Positions 6,287 to 12,412 of a stretch of 12,412 bases of DNA are shown piece after piece; the first letter of the stretch is position 1; each line of letters starts with the position of its first letter. The notes beneath the pieces are model-generated. The model did not search any database. It saw only the letters and a list, made by a program, of their open reading frames with translations, and was not told the origin of the DNA. This stretch comes from an uncultured Lachnospiraceae bacterium. Lineage in GTDB: Bacteria > Bacillota > Clostridia > Lachnospirales > Lachnospiraceae. Both the position numbers and the translations under genes were made by a program. Location of the stretch: assembly GCA_900557385.1 (NCBI GenBank), contig USSP01000023.1, forward strand, positions 1-12,412, read 5' to 3'.

Positions 6287-6288
6287 TA

Positions 6289-6876
6289 CTACCTTAATGT
6301 TCCCCCATGGAAATAACATTCATAGACCTTTTCCTTGTTACAATAGATTTCTTCATATCCTTGAAACCAGGTAAAATCACTCGCCACTTTGCACTTATAA
6401 GTATATTCTCCCGATTGGTAGTATTCCGGTTCCCTGTATGGCATTTCTTTGTCTGCCCTACGGAGTGCCTCTTTTAAAAACTCTATGCGAAACTGTTGTC
6501 CTAAGACCCGTCCCATATAGTTCATTGCATATTGAGATTTCTCATCGTACCAGATAGCCTCTTCACCGGCGAACCGTTCTCCGCCCACGTAAGTATCATG
6601 GTATGTATACAAGCCATCCCTGTAGGAATAATCATGAGAATCCTGTCTGGTGGAATCCGTCTCATTACTGCATCCAGCATAGGTATTTCTACTTGCCTCA
6701 AGCCGGAATTCTATTAACTTCTGCAAGTCGGCATTTTCCTCCTGGATGCAGGCGACCGTACAATCCTGGTCTCTTACCAGATAATCTACGGTTACATGAA
6801 AAAGATTGCTGATTTGTATGAGGTTATTGATATCGGGATATACCTGACCAGATTCCCACTTAGCCACAGCCTGTTT
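6289..6876 (-). pseudogene. XRE-type regulator with DUF5680 domain, N-terminus lost
   Basis: The remaining frame reads KQAVAKWESGQVYPDINNLI and then FHVTVDYLV, the second half of a helix-turn-helix (recognition helix and following helices) of XRE repressors. After it, about residues 48-192 form a DUF5680 domain, with RNTYAG, YHDTYVGGERFAGEEAIWY, AMNYMGRVL, YTYKCKV, FTWFQGYEEIY and YECYFHGG. The first 25-30 codons of the DNA-binding domain are missing: three codons before KQAV there is an in-frame TAA, and no other frame upstream holds them. A GTG at 6867 could start a 192-residue protein, but it lacks a ribosome site and a complete DNA-binding fold. The loss lies at the junction with the truncated gene upstream. 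Confidence 0.75.
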
Positions 6877-7562
6877 ACATTCTTAATGACATACACTGCT
6901 CTTTGCTGTTTTGCTACCTTTATTATACAAGGCACGCATATCTTATCTTTTCTATAAGCAGACTTTTGAATCACGCTGATGTTTTCCCCGAACCTGGCAA
7001 TATCAATTCCGGGGAACGGGTTTTTATCCGCCAGAAGTCCCGCCGCATTTGTATAGCCATCCACATTGTTATACAGGCTCAACGTCTTTAAAGTGTCCTG
7101 ATTAAAGGATTCAATTTGAATATTTTCCTGTAATTTCTGACGCAAAATCTCAAAGGTCAGCGCCTGCTCTTTACAGGGAAGTTCTTCAAACCTTACGTTC
7201 TTTCCTTCCAGAATAAGCCTGGAAAGTTCCAACGTATCTACTTCGATTGTAGCGGTGTCATTTCGTTTGTACGCCTTTGACTTATACAAATAAGGTTTCT
7301 GGGTGCCACTTTTTATGGTAAGTTTTATTGTGTTATCCTTTTGTGTCTCAAGGGTATAATCGGGTTGAGGGGAAATGCTGTCGTTGATTTTATTTTCAAT
7401 ATCCAGGCAGGATTGCTTTACATCCGATAATCCTTTCACATTCCCGCTATCATCAATCCCAAAAAGAATTTCTCCACCATCGTAATTTGAAAAGGCACTG
7501 ACTTTTTTTAAAAAGGGATTGGTAACGTTTTCTTTGAATTCCAATGTTCGGGTTTCACGCAT
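6792..7562 (-). pseudogene. AlbA/Schlafen-type ATP-binding protein, C-terminus lost
   Basis: The N-terminal half is a Schlafen AlbA_2 domain: TLEFKENV (6-13), then AFSNYDGGEILFGIDDSG (23-40), followed by a linker (RQKLQ, NQDTLKTLSL, TNAAGLLADKNPFPGIDIARF) typical of the putative transcriptional regulators or helicases that run on to about 450-480 residues. Recognisable sequence stops after ENISVIQK (about residue 207, near base 6941). The last 49 residues are out-of-frame readthrough of the junction and of the regulator gene. The ATP-binding and winged-helix parts are therefore missing. The ATG follows GGAAAGGA, and it has its own promoter at 7595-7622. Such genes are often accessory or linked to mobile DNA. 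The remaining AlbA domain could still fold. Confidence 0.75.
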
Positions 7563-7594
7563 ATTATGATGTCCTTTCCAATTTTATTGCTTTT

Positions 7595-7622
7595 ATTATA
7601 CGCAATAACAACCAAAAAACAA
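7595..7622 (-). promoter_or_regulatory. Promoter for the AlbA-type gene
   Basis: On the minus strand TTGTTT (7617-7622) and TATAAT (7595-7600) are separated by 16 bases; the start point would be about 25 bases before the ATG. The -35 overlaps one arm of the terminator at 7614-7647. Confidence 0.6.
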
Positions 7623-7647
7623 TCGTAAAAAAATACGATTGTTTTTT
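7614..7647. terminator. Bidirectional intrinsic terminator
   Basis: A perfect 14-base-pair stem (7614-7627 with 7634-7647; core CAATCGTA and TACGATTG) around a 6-base A or T loop, with long A and T runs on both sides. On the minus strand it ends transcription coming from the ddl-murF direction, just ahead of the AlbA-type gene promoter. It falls inside the readthrough tail of the GH3 fragment. Confidence 0.85.
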
Positions 7648-7869
7648 TGATTGTTTTCGATTATTTGTATTTTCTTTATTCCTTATGAATATACATTCGG
7701 CTGCTTTCATACACAAATCATAGTTATTCGGTGTATGAACACCATTGAGTTTATTGTAACTGCTCATAATTGCAAGAGGTCTCGCCTTTTCAATTACATA
7801 TTCAAAACCGGACAGGTAAATTTCACGCAGAACTCTCTCCGAAACAATTGACGACGAGTGCATCCTGTT

Positions 7870-8790
7870 TTACCGCTCTAAGGACATTGCCATTCTGCGG
7901 TAGGTGTGGCGTTTGCCACGGATTGCCACGCTGTAGGCGGTGATATTTTCCGGCAAAGCCATACCCATGTAACCACTGTCCCCGATGTGGTGGATGTCCG
8001 CTCCTGCCATTTTGCACATAAGGGCAATCTGGCGGATGGTAGACTCGTCGGCACCCTCCTGGGAGGTTCCGATGGTGGTCATGGCAAGGACACCTTTTTC
8101 GTGTGCCTTTTTAATCAAAGCGGTGGCATGCTCTAAGGTAAAGCCAGGTACGGTTCCCGGTGCGGGCAGTAGCAGCACATCGGCTCCTGCCTGGATGAAC
8201 GCCTCCGCATCTTCCTCCGTCATAATGTTTTCTCCCGCCTCTGACAGGATTCCGGAGGCGTGCATCTTTCCGGCGGTGAGAATCACCCGGTCTCCCACTG
8301 CCTCTTTCAAGCTTTTCAGTGCCTGGTTGATTGCCTGGTTGTCCACACCCACGCCGGGATTTCCGGTGAGCACAATCATGTCCACGCCCATATCTGCTGC
8401 CTTTTTCGCATTTTCCACAGTGGCACGCCTTCCCTCGGTGAGACTCCAGACGGAAACCTCTCCGTCCGCCTGTACCACGGCAGGCTCCAGGTTGATTGCC
8501 ACCATTCTTCCGGTGAGACGCTTTACCTCACGGATGGTATCCTCCGGGACAGTCTCCGGCAGTCCGTTAATCACGGGATGCTGCACATCAAAGACATTCA
8601 GCATAATCAAATCGGATCCTAAGGAAGTGACAAACTCCGCATTGGTGATATTCACCAGCATAGGTGTCACCGTTCCAATGGTTTCTGTTGCCAGCACCCG
8701 CCCCTCACTCTCCGTGATGGACTGTAACAACTCGGCTTTATTATAAGATGCCAGTTCCCTGGCAGTACAATCAATCAAACGTTTCGGCAT
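7870..8790 (-). CDS. TIM-barrel protein of the DUF7916 / phosphonomutase-like type
   Basis: A 306-residue cytoplasmic protein with the rhythm of a (beta/alpha)8 barrel. Conserved-looking loops are LNVFDVQHPVINGLP (64-78), AINLEP (98-103), LTGNPGVGVD (141-150), TAGKMHASG (172-180), LLLPAPGTVPG (206-216), GTSQEG (241-246) and HHIGDSG (267-273), which suggest binding of a phosphorylated ligand. It resembles barrel proteins often annotated as haloacid dehalogenase-like or PEP phosphonomutase-like and found near beta-glucoside or PTS genes; that family link is from memory. The reaction is unknown. The ATG follows GAGGAGG and lies 17 bases after murF, so it is cotranscribed with ddl-murF. The gene ends intact, directly against the GH3 fragment. 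Confidence 0.7.
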   Translation of the reverse strand: MPKRLIDCTARELASYNKAELLQSITESEGRVLATETIGTVTPMLVNITNAEFVTSLGSDLIMLNVFDVQHPVINGLPETVPEDTIREVKRLTGRMVAINLEPAVVQADGEVSVWSLTEGRRATVENAKKAADMGVDMIVLTGNPGVGVDNQAINQALKSLKEAVGDRVILTAGKMHASGILSEAGENIMTEEDAEAFIQAGADVLLLPAPGTVPGFTLEHATALIKKAHEKGVLAMTTIGTSQEGADESTIRQIALMCKMAGADIHHIGDSGYMGMALPENITAYSVAIRGKRHTYRRMAMSLER

Positions 8791-8807
8791 GGTTTCCTCC
8801 TCTGTCT

Positions 8808-10208
8808 TTACGGGTTTTGGGTTAAATCTTCCACTAACTTTTCAAAGTGCATGGCATGGGAAGCTTTGATGAGAATGTTATCCCCCGGCTGTAACAGTCC
8901 GGGAAGTTCTTTCCGGAGCGAATCCAGTTCCCCAAAGTGATAGACTTCCATCCCTGCAGCCCCCGTTTCTCTGGCAGCCTGTGCCATATTGGCAGAAAGT
9001 GTCCCCACACAGATCAGCACATCGATTCCATGCTCCGCACAGAAAGTACCGATTCCGGCATGAAGCTCTGCTTCCTTCTCTCCCAGTTCAAACATATCGC
9101 CCAGAATTGCCACTTTCCGTCCGGTAGCATTGGTGAGAAGTTCTACCGCCGCTTTCATGGACACAGGGTTGGCATTGTAACAGTCATCCAATACCACATA
9201 ACGCTCTGTCTGAATCAGATGGCTGCGTCCTCCTATCGCCTGAACCTTTACTGCTCCGGCCGCGACTTCTTCCGGGGTCATACCCAGCTTTAATGCCACC
9301 GCAGCTGCTGCAAGCGCATTATAAATCTGGTGCTCGCCGGGCAGCTTTACCTCCATGGGAAAGGTTCCATCGGGGGTATGTACCATCATGGAACTGCCAA
9401 AGAGTCCATTCATTGTTACCCCGTCAGCATAAAATTCGTTCTGTTTTCCTTTTCCAAAATGGGTAAGTGTCATTTCCGGTTTCAAATAAGGCACCGCACC
9501 GGTTCCCAACAACTGTAATTTGTCATCGTCTCCATTGACAATAACCTGTGCCTTCGGATTGGCAAAATCAAAAATCTCTGATTTGGCTTTTAAAATACCG
9601 TCTCTGGTTCCCAGATATTCCAAATGGCACTGTCCGATATTGGTCATGACACAGATGTCAGGTTTTGCCATCCGGGACAGATTGTGCATCTCTCCGAAAT
9701 GATTAATCCCCATCTCCAGCACCGCAATCTGGTGTTCCGGTCGAATCTTTAAAATCATCAGAGGAACGCCGATCTCATTATTGAAGTTTCCCTCTGTTTT
9801 CAATACCGTATATTTTTCCGAAAGCACACCGGCAATCATTTCCTTGGTACTGGTCTTGCCCACGCTTCCCGTGATTCCCACCACAGGGATGGTAAGCTGT
9901 TCTCTGTAATAAGCCGCAATGTCCTGTAATGCCCGGAAGGAATCTTCTACCTGTATGCATACTCCCGGCAATACTTCCGGCAATTCCTCACAGACTACAC
10001 CCAGCGCACCCTTTTCAAATACCTGTGGGATAAAGCTGTGACCATCCACCCGTTCCCCCCTGGTGGCAATAAAAATGCCGTTCTTTTCGATCTGACGGGA
10101 ATCAATGACCACGCAGGCTGCCTCGGTGTCCGGCACGATCTGTCCCTCGGGACACACCATTTTCCCTCCACATGCCTGTGCAATCTGTTGTAATGTCATC
10201 TGTTTCAT
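8808..10208 (-). CDS. murF: UDP-N-acetylmuramoyl-tripeptide--D-alanyl-D-alanine ligase
   Basis: This cytoplasmic ATP-dependent ligase adds D-Ala-D-Ala to UDP-MurNAc-tripeptide, the last cytoplasmic amino-acid addition in peptidoglycan precursor synthesis. The 466-residue length is normal. Seen: the P-loop GITGSVGKTSTKEMI (111-125), TEGNFNNEIGVPL (138-150), EMGINHFGEM (165-174), TNIGQCHLE (189-197), the AKSE motif with the likely carbamylated lysine (208-211) and the C-terminal ligase motif DDCYNANPVSM (341-351). Its ATG overlaps the stop of ddl as ATGA, with GGAGG from the end of ddl as ribosome site, so the two products of one pathway are probably translationally coupled. Confidence 0.96.
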   Translation of the reverse strand: MKQMTLQQIAQACGGKMVCPEGQIVPDTEAACVVIDSRQIEKNGIFIATRGERVDGHSFIPQVFEKGALGVVCEELPEVLPGVCIQVEDSFRALQDIAAYYREQLTIPVVGITGSVGKTSTKEMIAGVLSEKYTVLKTEGNFNNEIGVPLMILKIRPEHQIAVLEMGINHFGEMHNLSRMAKPDICVMTNIGQCHLEYLGTRDGILKAKSEIFDFANPKAQVIVNGDDDKLQLLGTGAVPYLKPEMTLTHFGKGKQNEFYADGVTMNGLFGSSMMVHTPDGTFPMEVKLPGEHQIYNALAAAAVALKLGMTPEEVAAGAVKVQAIGGRSHLIQTERYVVLDDCYNANPVSMKAAVELLTNATGRKVAILGDMFELGEKEAELHAGIGTFCAEHGIDVLICVGTLSANMAQAARETGAAGMEVYHFGELDSLRKELPGLLQPGDNILIKASHAMHFEKLVEDLTQNP

Positions 10209-11248
10209 TTATTCCTCCATGCACTCTGCACGATATTTTCACATAATTGTGGGAAATCAATTCCCATTGCCTGTGCCTCCTGAGGCATCAGGGAGGTGGG
10301 GGTCATACCCGGCAGAGTGTTTGCTTCCAGACAATAAAACCGGTAATTTTCGTCCATCATAAAATCCATGCGGGCATAATTTTTCAGGCGAAGTGCCTCG
10401 AAAGCCATCTCTGCGGCATGCTGCATGGCAGCTGCCACATCCTCCGGCAGGTCTGCGGGACAGGTTTCCACCGTAGAACCTGCCTGGTATTTATTCTTAT
10501 AATCATAGAATCCCTGAAGAGGTGCAATCTCAATTACCGGCATTGCCTTACCATCCATAACCGCCACAGAGAACTCCCGTCCCTTGATATATTGCTCAAT
10601 GACCAGTTCCTCGCCATATCCAAAGGCATCTTTCTTTGCCTGCCGGTACTCTTCTTCGTTGTGAACCATATATACCCCTACACTGGAACCACCGGTACAA
10701 ACCTTTACCACACAGGGAAACGGTACGGTGTGAGGATCTTCCTGATTCTTTTTTAAGCGGATTCCCTGCGGGGTCGGAATGTGATACACCTGAAACAAGT
10801 CCTTGGTGATTGCCTTATCCATGGCCATGGCAGAGCTGACACAATCGGTTCCCGTATAGCAGATGCCCATGAGATCGAAGCAGGCCTGAATTTTGCCATC
10901 CTCGCCATACTGTCCGTGGAGCGCCATAAACACCACATCTGCCGCCTGGCAGACCCGGATGACATTAGGGCCGAAGAAATTCTTCGCTCCATCCGGACGC
11001 ATAGCTTTCACCGCCTCAATATCCGGATTCGTCTCCCGGATTGCCTGAACATCTGCCGCCCAGTCTTTATCCATTTCGAAAATATGAGCGGGGTTGGCTG
11101 CGATTTCCTCATCTTCGATTCCCAGGTAAACATCGACCATTGCCACGTCGTGGCCTTTTTTCTTCAATGCCTTATATACATTGGAACCGGAGCTTAACGA
11201 TACCTCCCGTTCCGTGCTGATTCCTCCTGCCAAAACAATAATGTTCAT
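10205..11248 (-). CDS. ddl: D-alanine--D-alanine ligase
   Basis: This enzyme joins two D-alanines using ATP and supplies the dipeptide to MurF. Seen: GGISTEREVSLSSG (8-21, with E15 at the first D-Ala site), ALHGQYGEDGKIQ (109-121), YTGTD and AMDK (131-145), the ATP loop GGSSVGV (186-192), FYDYKNKY (247-254) and the C-terminal ARMDF and CLEANTLPGMTPTSL (306-320). The FYDY tyrosine indicates a D-Ala-D-Ala rather than a D-Ala-D-Lac ligase. The segment before the ATP loop reads VVKVCTGG, with valine where many relatives have proline. The 347 residues are normal. GGAGG lies seven bases before the ATG. It starts 47 bases after the GH16/GH9 chimera, so an upstream promoter may serve all of them. Confidence 0.96.
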   Translation of the reverse strand: MNIIVLAGGISTEREVSLSSGSNVYKALKKKGHDVAMVDVYLGIEDEEIAANPAHIFEMDKDWAADVQAIRETNPDIEAVKAMRPDGAKNFFGPNVIRVCQAADVVFMALHGQYGEDGKIQACFDLMGICYTGTDCVSSAMAMDKAITKDLFQVYHIPTPQGIRLKKNQEDPHTVPFPCVVKVCTGGSSVGVYMVHNEEEYRQAKKDAFGYGEELVIEQYIKGREFSVAVMDGKAMPVIEIAPLQGFYDYKNKYQAGSTVETCPADLPEDVAAAMQHAAEMAFEALRLKNYARMDFMMDENYRFYCLEANTLPGMTPTSLMPQEAQAMGIDFPQLCENIVQSAWRNK

Positions 11249-11295
11249 TTCTGATCCTCCACTTCCTTCATTCGATCTTATCTATCTATATGCTC

Positions 11296-12330
11296 CTACT
11301 GTGTGGCAATGACTGCCGCCAATAGCTGTATATATCCTGCCATTTTTCTGGGAGCATGATAAATCTCCTGTCGTAAATCCTGATTTTCGGTATTCCGCCC
11401 CAGTAAATAGTGCAAATGATTCTCCAACACCGTTGCATATTCGTGGTTGGTGATAATGTGGTTCATTACCGCAATGATTTCCATATCATCCAGAATTTTC
11501 TCCGGCTCTTCACTGGCGGTAAGATAAGTGCCATCTCTGGCATCTAAGGCAATCTGCTCTCCCATGGTACTGATGGTTTTCATCAGTGAGGTACAGATGG
11601 TCTTATCTGCCCCCTTTCTGGTACACAGATATGTCACTGCTCCCCAGAAGGTAATGTCATCCATGTGATCTGCATCAGGCAAGCCGCTCTCCGCAAATTT
11701 TTTTATGTATTTCTGGTAAGCAGCTACTCCGGGCAATCTGCCTTTTGCTTCCATAATATCAATTTCCCCGGATGCTGCCCAGCCTCCGTAAATCGTTTCA
11801 TCAACAGGAAGCATCCAGAAAGCCGGCCAGATTCCTTCGCCTTCCGGCATGCGAATCCGTGCCTCAATCCGTCCATATGTAGTGGCAAACAAGGTTTCCT
11901 CGTCCGATACGGTCCGGATACGCCCAGAAGTATAGGGTTTCTGTTCGTAGGCCTCCTCCTCTTTTATCGCCGTCAGAATCAGTTTTCCATCTTCCACTCT
12001 CACATTTTCCGGTCTGTCTGTGTAATATTCCTCTTCCGAATTTCCCCAGCCGTCTAAACCGTACTCTGCACCGGTTCCATACTGGTAACTCCACTTGGTC
12101 AGATCCAGGCTGTCACCCTCAAACTCATCCTGCCAGACCAGTTCATATCCCTCATCACTGCGGTCCATTTTATCGACAAAGGATTCTGTTTCCTCCTGTT
12201 CCACAACCGCAACCGAACTTTCCTTTACTTCTTCCACAGTTTGTGCTCCACAGGCACATAATCCGGTCGCCAGCCCTGCACAGAGCATCCCTTTCCATCT
12301 CCAATGTCTCTGTTTTCTGTCTTTCTTCAT
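11296..12330 (-). CDS. Chimeric lipoprotein: GH16 glucanase front joined to GH9-like tail
   Basis: A 344-residue open frame with a lipoprotein signal (basic start, hydrophobic core, lipobox LCAC with Cys27). Residues 61-200 are a GH16 beta-1,3-glucanase: YELVWQDEFEGDSLDLTKW, a WGNSEEEYYTDRPENV strand, the YTSGRIRT segment, the YGRIEARIRMP strand, GIWPAFWMLP and the catalytic GEIDIMEAKG (E189, D191, E194). At GRLPG (about 201, base 11730) the GH16 sequence stops and the next residues (YQKYIKKFAESG, DDITFWGAVTYLCTRKGADK, then VMNHII, EYATVLENHLHYLLGRN) resemble the C-terminal helices of GH9 cellulases. Half of each fold is missing, so activity is doubtful although both GH16 carboxylates remain. 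The final 25 residues match nothing that I know. GGAGGG precedes the ATG. Most likely a deletion fused two neighbouring genes in frame. Confidence 0.75.
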   Translation of the reverse strand: MKKDRKQRHWRWKGMLCAGLATGLCACGAQTVEEVKESSVAVVEQEETESFVDKMDRSDEGYELVWQDEFEGDSLDLTKWSYQYGTGAEYGLDGWGNSEEEYYTDRPENVRVEDGKLILTAIKEEEAYEQKPYTSGRIRTVSDEETLFATTYGRIEARIRMPEGEGIWPAFWMLPVDETIYGGWAASGEIDIMEAKGRLPGVAAYQKYIKKFAESGLPDADHMDDITFWGAVTYLCTRKGADKTICTSLMKTISTMGEQIALDARDGTYLTASEEPEKILDDMEIIAVMNHIITNHEYATVLENHLHYLLGRNTENQDLRQEIYHAPRKMAGYIQLLAAVIATQ

Positions 12331-12356
12331 GTTCCCTCCACATTAATTCCAAATTT

Positions 12357-12412
12357 TTATTTCTGCGGAACTAAAAAGGCCAATAAGCCTTTGCAGCCCT
12401 CTTCCACATCCC
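12357..12412 (-). CDS. 3' end of an unidentified gene (starts outside window)
   Basis: Only the last 17 codons are present, reading DVEEGCKGLLAFLVPQK and then TAA (12359-12357). The pattern Asp-x-x-Glu-Gly followed by AFL is reminiscent of the C-terminus of enoyl-CoA hydratase/crotonase proteins, but too little is present to be sure. It ends 26 bases before the start of the chimeric lipoprotein gene, so the two could share a transcript. A small hairpin with a U-run on the minus strand (12375-12392) lies inside this frame; if that is a real terminator, the reading frame may be chance. Confidence 0.35.
   Translation of the reverse strand, partial: DVEEGCKGLLAFLVPQK

Larger units (their letters stand above)
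7564..7863 (-). pseudogene. GH3 beta-glucosidase internal fragment
   Basis: The first 57 residues match a stretch of family 3 beta-glucosidases just before the nucleophile: SERVLREIYLSGFE (8-21), ARPLAIMSSYNKLNGVHT (27-44) and NNYDLCMKAAE. Homology even extends two codons before the ATG (Asn-Arg), right up to the stop of the preceding gene, so the gene was cut rather than started here. The remaining 3' part, from about 7692 down to 7564, is unrelated AT-rich sequence that contains the terminator. The catalytic aspartate region and everything before and after are missing, so no glucosidase activity is possible. It is a relic of an upstream gene lost by deletion. Confidence 0.78.

Noticed and set aside
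6792..7863. Possible defence island from the AlbA/Schlafen-type and XRE genes
   Set aside because: Both genes are truncated, no partner toxin, nuclease or effector is present, and the neighbours are decayed metabolic genes.
7985..8746. A 253-codon plus-strand open frame opposite the barrel protein
   Set aside because: Ser/Ala/Pro-rich antisense frame without domain signals; the minus-strand frame has the ribosome site and conserved loops.
12375..12392. Small hairpin AAAGGC/GCCTTT with a U-run on the minus strand, possible terminator
   Set aside because: It lies before the stop codon of the partial gene at the window edge, so it would cut off that gene; the stem is only six pairs. Kept only as a caveat.

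Overview
The window looks like chromosome from an anaerobic Firmicute of the Lachnospiraceae or a close relative. Signs of this are moderate GC coding sequence, strong GGAGG ribosome binding sites, lipoprotein signals, and families common in that group (DUF3784, DUF5680, a DUF7916-type barrel, HIT, AlbA/Schlafen-type proteins). The beta-glucan hydrolase pieces (GH3, GH9, GH16) suggest a fibre-using gut or rumen organism. This assignment is inference from protein families; there is no rRNA or other marker gene in the window.

Layout. 1-1302: the 5' two thirds of dihydroorotase pyrC, preceded by a PrcB-domain lipoprotein, both on the minus strand. 1303-1516: a divergent promoter region. 1517-2251 (+): plsC, ending in a strong hairpin terminator followed by a second near-perfect palindrome. 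2296-4102 (-): a four-gene cluster, DUF3784 / msrA / DUF3784 / GNAT acetyltransferase. 4103-4476: no gene, but a chain of hairpins built around the repeated 8-mer CTTATAGG. 4477-5437 (-): a four-segment membrane protein followed by an internally deleted HIT gene. 5681-6286 (+): a small helical protein with an acidic tail. 6289-7863 (-): a graveyard holding a beheaded XRE-DUF5680 regulator, a truncated AlbA/Schlafen-type protein and a stub of a GH3 beta-glucosidase. 7870-11248 (-): ddl, murF and a TIM-barrel protein in a tight row. 11296-12330 (-): a lipoprotein whose first half is a GH16 glucanase and whose second half looks like the C-terminus of a GH9 cellulase. 12357-12412: the last codons of another gene.

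How the genes work together. ddl makes D-Ala-D-Ala and murF adds it to the UDP-MurNAc-tripeptide; their ATGA overlap fits coupled translation. plsC makes phosphatidic acid for membranes, pyrC serves pyrimidine synthesis, and msrA repairs oxidised methionine. The rest are accessory or unknown.

The most notable feature is a set of same-strand deletion scars between about 4.5 and 12.3 kb: HIT joined to itself, AlbA joined to XRE, the barrel gene joined to GH3, and GH16 joined to GH9. I found no convincing new defence or signalling system. The strongest leads are the GH16/GH9 chimera, the cluster of scars, and the hairpin-rich repeat at 4191-4411.
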